A DNA stretch of 54,177 nucleotides, from assembly GCF_003533305.1 (NCBI RefSeq), contig NZ_DOEH01000012.1, positions 8,133 through 62,309 on the forward strand. Direction: 5' to 3'. Each line of letters begins with the position of its first letter. Position 1 is the stretch's first letter. The notes beneath the pieces were generated by a model that saw only the letters and a list, made by a program, of their open reading frames with translations, searched no databases and had not been told where the DNA came from. The DNA is from Providencia sp. (GTDB lineage: Bacteria; Pseudomonadota; Gammaproteobacteria; Enterobacterales; Enterobacteriaceae). Made by a program: the position numbers and the translations under genes. Shown here in pieces: positions 50,027 through 54,177 of this stretch.

Positions 50027-50054
50027 AAAACCGCTAGTAAACACCTAGCGGCTT
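50027..50054 (-). terminator. Hairpin after the major pilin gene (attenuator)
   Basis: Minus-strand stem AAGCCGCTAG/CTAGCGGTTT with a seven-base loop, running into TTTTCTTTG. Its arms lie about 10 bases past the major pilin stop. Partial termination here would give much more pilin mRNA than usher and minor subunit mRNA, as known for other fimbrial operons. Confidence 0.7.
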
Positions 50055-50064
50055 AAGTTATGAT

Positions 50065-50616
50065 TTACTGATAAGTAATGCGAAAATTAGATATCGCACT
50101 AAATTGGCCTTCAGAGACAGGTTTAGATGCATCGATAGCCTTAGCAAGTGCTTTAAACGTTAAAGTGTTATCACCTTTTTGGTTAACTATGCTAGGCAAA
50201 AGATCTTTTGCTTTACCAAACTCAAAACCATCAATTGAAACACCTAAATTATTAGTATTACCTGTAGATGTAGCTAGTAATGTACTTGAACTATCCGCAT
50301 AGTTTTGTCCTGTAAAAACTAATTCCATTGACTTCACTGGAGCAGGCTTACCTTCACTACCTTCACTAAAATTAGTAAAATCACAGCCTGTAAATTTAAT
50401 ATCAAAGTCAGCTTCAGCAGCCTTACCACTTTCCAATGCTTTACGAGATAACTGCCCAAAATCAACCAATTGTTTCAGTGATGTTTGCTCAATATTACAT
50501 GGTGTATTCACTACCGAGCCCGTAAATTTAATAGTTCCTGTATTATCTGCCATTGTATTAAAAGAGATAAGAGATGTAGAAAATACAGTTGCAATTGCTA
50601 TTTGAGATAATTTCAT
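50065..50616 (-). CDS. Major fimbrial subunit (MrpA-like)
   Basis: First structural gene. ATG at 50616 has AAGGA seven bases upstream (183 residues; the ATG at 50622 is too close to it). Signal peptide ends at FNTMADN; mature pilin starts with the donor-strand GTIKFTGSVVNTPCNIEQ, has the second Cys in FTGCDFT, and ends SAISNFRITYQ with the penultimate Tyr. Type-1/Pap-class rod protein. Confidence 0.92.
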   Translation of the reverse strand: MKLSQIAIATVFSTSLISFNTMADNTGTIKFTGSVVNTPCNIEQTSLKQLVDFGQLSRKALESGKAAEADFDIKFTGCDFTNFSEGSEGKPAPVKSMELVFTGQNYADSSSTLLATSTGNTNNLGVSIDGFEFGKAKDLLPSIVNQKGDNTLTFKALAKAIDASKPVSEGQFSAISNFRITYQ

Positions 50617-50651
50617 TATCATTTCCTTAATATAAAGATAAAAGTAAATAG

Positions 50652-50704
50652 TTGAAAATAAAGTTCATTTATTTTCAATTTGTTGAAAAATAAAAACCAT
50701 TATA
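50652..50704 (-). promoter_or_regulatory. Predicted fimA-type promoter -10 and leader hairpin
   Basis: A perfect minus-strand TATAAT lies at 50699-50704, 83 bp before the pilin ATG. Between them is TTGAAAATAAA-gttca-TTTATTTTCAA (50652-50678), a perfect 11-bp hairpin with a five-base loop, and a further near copy TTGAAAAATAAA at about 50683. It could be an RNA structure in the leader or an operator for the XRE proteins. Confidence 0.45.
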
Positions 50705-50780
50705 AAAAATATTTTAATATTAAATAAACACACTAGAATACTTAAAAAACACTAAAACCCATCAAGCTAACTTAATATCA

Positions 50781-51056
50781 TTACAATATAAATTTATCAT
50801 TCTTTAATCTTTCAACTTCATCTGAATGACACACCATTACATTAAAAATAAAATCTGACCAGTTTTTACCTAATACTGTTAAAAAAACATCTAGCATTTC
50901 AACATTAATAGTTGTAACGCCAAGTTCATAACGAGAAATCTGTTGCTGACTCAATTTAACTAAACGACCTAATTGTTCAGTAGTTAAGGATTTATTTTTC
51001 CTAGACTCTCTTATAAATCGACCAATATCTTTGTTTAAGGAAATTTTATTATTCAT
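50781..51056 (-). CDS. MrpJ-like XRE regulator 1
   Basis: 91-residue single-domain XRE protein: DIGRFIRESRKNKSLTTEQLGRLVKLSQQQISRYELG. The SQQQISRYE recognition segment is the MrpJ-family signature; MrpJ of Proteus represses motility and tunes fimbriae. Good ribosome site (TAGGTGAG). It lies upstream of the major pilin on the same strand, 164 bp before it, whereas mrpJ is at the 3' end of its operon. Confidence 0.85.
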   Translation of the reverse strand: MNNKISLNKDIGRFIRESRKNKSLTTEQLGRLVKLSQQQISRYELGVTTINVEMLDVFLTVLGKNWSDFIFNVMVCHSDEVERLKNDKFIL

Positions 51057-51097
51057 AATTTAACTCACCTAATAAAAATATCATTTCAAATTAACAC

Positions 51098-51361
51098 TTA
51101 TTTATTAAAAAAATATTCAACATTCACATTAAAATAAATTGAAATAAGCATTATTTTTGATATAGAAATATCAACAAGGCCTTTTTCATACTTAGATACT
51201 TGCTGCTGAGATACACCAATAACATTAGCTAGTTCCAAACCACTTATTTTATATTTTTGTCGAAGATTTCTGATTTTAGTACCAACATTTCTTGCGATTA
51301 TGTTTTTCATAACATATCTATCATTTAATACAGAAAAAGAACTAATAATTTCATTATTCAT
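51098..51361 (-). CDS. MrpJ-like XRE regulator 2
   Basis: 87-residue XRE protein with IRNLRQKYKISGLELANVIGVSQQQVSKYEKG, sharing the SQQQ[VI]S-YE segment with its neighbour 41 bp downstream but otherwise quite different, so an old duplication or separate origins. No strong ribosome site at 51361; a start at Met18 (51310) is possible. Confidence 0.82.
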   Translation of the reverse strand: MNNEIISSFSVLNDRYVMKNIIARNVGTKIRNLRQKYKISGLELANVIGVSQQQVSKYEKGLVDISISKIMLISIYFNVNVEYFFNK

Positions 51362-52040
51362 TTTATTACCATTAAATCATCAAAAATATTTCCATATCGG
51401 TTTCTAGAACGTCTTCAGATTACAATTACTCCGTGTAAATTAAAAGTAAAATAAAACAAAGAAATTATATGAAAAATAAATAGCAAATTTTAAAGCGTAC
51501 AAAAGAACAACCAAAAAGCGTTATCAATATAGATAAATAAAATAAACAATAAGATACTATTTAAACATGTTGCAATAATGTTAAAAATCATTAAGAAGCA
51601 ATAAAATAATAAAATTGTAACAATTTGTGATTAAATTGTATTTTAAATATTTATAGTGAAAAAATTTAGCAAATCGGTATTCCATTTTATATATTAAGAA
51701 ATAGATAATGTAGCTAAAAACATAACTAAAATAACGTTCCTTAGCTAACTTTGTACTAAGCTGATTTATCTCTTATGAAAACACTTAACTTATTTATAAA
51801 TTAACCCATATAAACAATAACTTGAATATAATCTCATATATTTTTTTCACAATAAAAATTGCTAAAAAAATAACCAAGTAATTATCTACTTCCAAATTTG
51901 AGCTCTATTTGACGCTTACAGAATAGTTGCTCACTTCAACGCTAAAAATAATAAATTATTAACATGCAAAAAAAAAACCAAAAAACGAGTGAAAATAAAA
52001 AATCACTTTAAAATCATTATGGTAAATGCTCTTATTTGAG
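51362..52040. other. AT-rich gap upstream of the regulators
   Basis: No gene or clear signal seen in about 680 bp of very AT-rich DNA. It should hold the promoter of the XRE pair. Confidence 0.6.
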
Positions 52041-52096
52041 ATTGAGACAAAGATTGAGACAAAGATTGAGACAAAGATTGAGACAAAGATTGAGAT
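52041..52096. repeat. 12-bp tandem repeat
   Basis: ATTGAGACAAAG repeated four times exactly (52041-52088) plus eight more bases. There are no spacers, so it is a simple tandem array. It lies 42 bp from the transposase remnant. Confidence 0.9.
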
Positions 52097-52137
52097 TAAA
52101 ATTAAGATAATAATTCAAATTTTATTGTGGTAATCAA

Positions 52138-52506
52138 TTCAGAACATTGAATATTATTGATGAGGGAACACGTGAATGTCTGGCGATTAAAGTAAATATC
52201 TTATTAACAGCTGAGCATGTTATCAGAGTGCTAGAACGAATAAAAATCGACAGAAATACTGAAACAAATTCGCATGGATAATGGTCCTGAACTAATTTCA
52301 GCTAAATTATTGAACGCTTTAATGCCTCGTTTCGATGTGAGTTTTTAAATGCCTACTTATTTGAATCACTCAGTCAGGTCAGAGAAATAGCGTGGTTTTG
52401 GCTGCAAGACTATAACCAAAATCGAACGCTTGAAAATTTAAATCACCTCCCACCGGAGGCATATCATAAACAGTTAGAAAATGCTAAGTTGGTGTGCCTT
52501 AATTAA
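52138..52506 (+). pseudogene. IS3-family transposase (OrfB) remnant
   Basis: Pieces of an IS3-type DDE transposase in changing frames. Frame 1 reads FRTLNIIDEGTRECLAIKV...VIRVLERI; a frame shift gives IRMDNGPELISAKLL with the second catalytic Asp; then about 25 codons, normally including the HGI-FIQPGKPTQNAY part, are missing; then a third frame reads ERFNASFRCEFLNAYLFESL...LPPEAYHKQLENAKLVCLN and stop, with the catalytic Glu. The N-terminal half and orfA are absent. Not functional. Confidence 0.85.
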
Positions 52507-53310
52507 TGGGGGGCGGACAAAAACCGTACAAATCAGAGAAGGATTTCGTTATACTCTCTAACTAATGTACATTTACTTGTAACTACTCGTTGACTAACAA
52601 TATTTGATTACAACATTACTGATATTTTGAAAATAGCATATTTCTATGTGAGATCTAGGTATTTTGGTATACCTTTAATTTACACTAGTTTAAACACTTA
52701 TATTTTCTATGTATTAGAATATAACAACCAAAGTCATAAAAATTATTGAATTTAGCGTAATAATCAAGATAACTATGGAAATATGGAACTGAAGTATAAG
52801 TGAGCTAAGATATACGAATAATTACTGTGCCATTTACCTCATTCAGCTAGGAGCATATCAATCTGATAATCTATTATATAAGGAGATCTACCCGATATGT
52901 ATCCAGATAAATAGCAGTGCTAGTTTGAATAATTTATGACTATCAACATTTTTTGAATTGATATGTAATGTATCAAAAATTGAAGCGTTATTTTTCCGTA
53001 GGGTATTTTTTTAGCGATGAAGTAAATTTTTATTCTAAATATCATTTTTTATGATTCAATGTTTTCAATCTGAAATATCTTTAAAAAAAACGATCAAAAA
53101 AATAGACATTTCTATTTTTTCCATTTACTAAGAATAAGAGATAAACAAAAATTTATTTGAATATATAGGCTCCCTATTTCTGATAAACTACAGCTCTAAG
53201 CTAATAAAATCATACCTCATTCATGACAAGTACCCATCATAACTATTAAGCAACCTCATGAATAATACATTGTATATAAATAAATTAATTAAATATCATT
53301 CACTTAAAGA
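52507..53310. other. AT-rich gap with no gene
   Basis: About 800 bp very rich in A and T. Apart from the GGGGGGCGGAC stretch just after the transposase stop, which may be the old IS right end, no gene, repeat or terminator could be supported. Confidence 0.6.
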
Positions 53311-53778
53311 TTAATTTTGACAATAAGTGCTATTAAAATTACTAGATGTGAATAAATATCCCCCATAGTTTTGTGGGTAAATAAAAATATCCATTTTTGC
53401 ACCTTCATGCATATAAGCTAAAGGTAGAATATCTGATAATAATGAATCAGGTGAATTATCAGACCAAATTGTTATTTTATTTACTAATAATGTAAAAATA
53501 TTTTTATTTCTTTGATAGCTAAAATATAATTTTCTATTAATTTTATATTCTATTTTATCTTTATTTATTTCTCCATTTATTTTTAGCCACCCTCCGTTTT
53601 CATCAAGATTAAAAGTATAATAAATCTTCGCATTCAATTTATTATTGATATCCATGAAATTTATTCTTGAATCACAATTTATTTTTGATAAATCACTTTT
53701 AGTAAAAAAAACAAAAAAGAAAAAAATTAAAAACAAAAATAAAAAAGACGTAAAAAAAACAAGTTTAATCTTACTCAT
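53311..53778 (-). CDS. FidL-like membrane protein
   Basis: 155-residue protein: one N-terminal membrane span (FFTSFLFLFLIFFFFVFF) and a periplasmic-type domain with one Cys near each end (INCDSRINF and FNSTYCQN). The pattern, including WLKINGEI, the IWSDNSPDSLL stretch and a terminal YLF-YC, recalls FidL-like proteins that sit beside membrane-bound regulators. The ATG at 53778 has GAGG six bases upstream and overlaps the upstream stop by eight bases (ATGAGTAA). Function unknown. Confidence 0.55.
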   Translation of the reverse strand: MSKIKLVFFTSFLFLFLIFFFFVFFTKSDLSKINCDSRINFMDINNKLNAKIYYTFNLDENGGWLKINGEINKDKIEYKINRKLYFSYQRNKNIFTLLVNKITIWSDNSPDSLLSDILPLAYMHEGAKMDIFIYPQNYGGYLFTSSNFNSTYCQN

Positions 53779-54177
53779 GTTCAGCCTCAATAATATAATA
53801 GGATAAACAACTGTTTTCAAATAAATTCAAATAGCCAAACTTATGCTCGCAATATAAAAATGAATAGCTACCACCATTGTACTTATAGTTATCTAAATAA
53901 ACATACTTATATTTGAATTCAGATAATTTAATCTCATCCTCAATATATTTAAAATGTTTTTTATTTTTATACCCATTTTCATTGCAAAAAAAATCAACAT
54001 CATTAACATTTCCGCAATAATAATAATTATGTATTTTATTGTTTATTTCAAAAATAAAAAAGTAATAAAACAATAAAATAATAAAAAATATTGAAATTAG
54101 AAAAAAAACAATATTTATTTTATTGATTAAAAATTTATCTTTAACACTTTCAACACTTTCAATACTTTCAATACTTT
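53771..54177 (-). CDS. Membrane protein, C-terminal part (N terminus outside window)
   Basis: The frame is open to the window edge, so the gene starts beyond it; a TTG start at 54073 inside it is not credible. Visible: a linker with repeated Ser-Ile/Val-Glu, a membrane span (INIVFFLISIFFIILLFYYFF), then about 85 residues, probably periplasmic, with four Cys. This shape and the coupled FidL-like gene suggest a CadC-type regulator whose DNA-binding domain lies off-window. Inferred, not shown. Confidence 0.5.
   Translation of the reverse strand, partial: SIESIESVESVKDKFLINKINIVFFLISIFFIILLFYYFFIFEINNKIHNYYYCGNVNDVDFFCNENGYKNKKHFKYIEDEIKLSEFKYKYVYLDNYKYNGGSYSFLYCEHKFGYLNLFENSCLSYYIIEAEHE
54141..54177. 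repeat. 9-bp coding tandem repeat at window edge
   Basis: Four copies of a nine-base unit (minus strand AGTATTGAA or AGTGTTGAA) coding for Ser-[Ile/Val]-Glu in the linker before the membrane span. The array may continue outside the window. Confidence 0.8.

Noticed and set aside
43411..51361. Phase-variable invertible promoter as in mrp or fim
   Set aside because: No recombinase gene and no matching inverted repeats flanking the pilin promoter were found in the window.
52041..52096. Possible CRISPR array
   Set aside because: Units of 12 bp follow each other with no spacers and no Cas genes are near, so it is a plain tandem repeat.
54073..54073. Start of a 100-residue protein at a TTG codon
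   Set aside because: The frame continues upstream without stop to the window edge and includes the membrane span, so the gene is partial.

Overview
The window looks like chromosomal DNA from a Providencia species (Morganellaceae, Enterobacterales). The main clues are a TatA with the eight-residue N-terminal extension known from P. stuartii, a full Enterobacterales core order (fre-ubiD, rfaH, tatCBA-ubiBJE-rmuC, udp, metE/metR, ghxP-yjcE, ilvBN), an ERIC repeat, a 135-residue MarA/SoxS-type activator of AarP size, and a Mrp/Pap-type fimbrial operon with MrpJ-like regulators. The species cannot be fixed from sequence reading alone. No rRNA, tRNA, CRISPR array or intact mobile element was seen.

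Layout. (1) 1-12,950, core housekeeping, nearly all minus strand: ERIC repeat, fre, ubiD, pepE, rfaH (plus strand), tatC-tatB-tatA, ubiB-ubiJ-ubiE, rmuC, a DedA-family protein, a tyrosine-phosphatase-like protein, udp. (2) 12,967-19,755, a seven-gene minus-strand operon for acid-sugar catabolism: ltnD-otnK-otnC-otnI-DeoR regulator-denD-GntP permease. It encodes separate dehydrogenases for L-threonate and D-erythronate feeding one kinase/decarboxylase pathway. (3) 20,140-28,038: yidB, metE and metR divergent around a MetJ operator array, a BioP-like EamA carrier, yjcE and ghxP, the last preceded by two PurR-type palindromes. (4) 28,519-34,541: MFS carrier, TauE/SafE carrier divergent from an XRE-cupin regulator, AlaX-type editing protein, ilvN-ilvB with the ivbL leader peptide and attenuator. 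(5) 34,921-42,813: MFS carrier, GNAT, AarP-like regulator, DUF2938 membrane protein, an alpha-glucoside PTS operon (EIICB plus GH4 6-phospho-alpha-glucosidase) with an RpiR regulator, and a second GNAT. (6) 43,411-51,361: a chaperone-usher fimbrial operon in mrpABCDEFGH-like order, headed by two small MrpJ-like XRE regulators. (7) 51,362-54,177: AT-rich, gene-poor DNA with a short tandem repeat and a decayed IS3-family transposase, then a FidL-like membrane protein and the C-terminal half of a membrane protein cut by the window edge.

How the parts work together. The tat and ubi genes form an envelope and respiration block. The threonate operon carries uptake, two entry oxidations, isomerisation, phosphorylation and decarboxylation, probably giving dihydroxyacetone phosphate plus CO2. 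The PTS imports and phosphorylates an alpha-glucoside that the GH4 enzyme cleaves. The fimbrial cluster has an intrinsic hairpin just after the major-pilin gene that would lower expression of the minor and assembly genes, and a perfect hairpin in the predicted pilin mRNA leader. The least familiar parts are this regulatory setup of the fimbrial locus and the coupled membrane-protein pair at the right edge.
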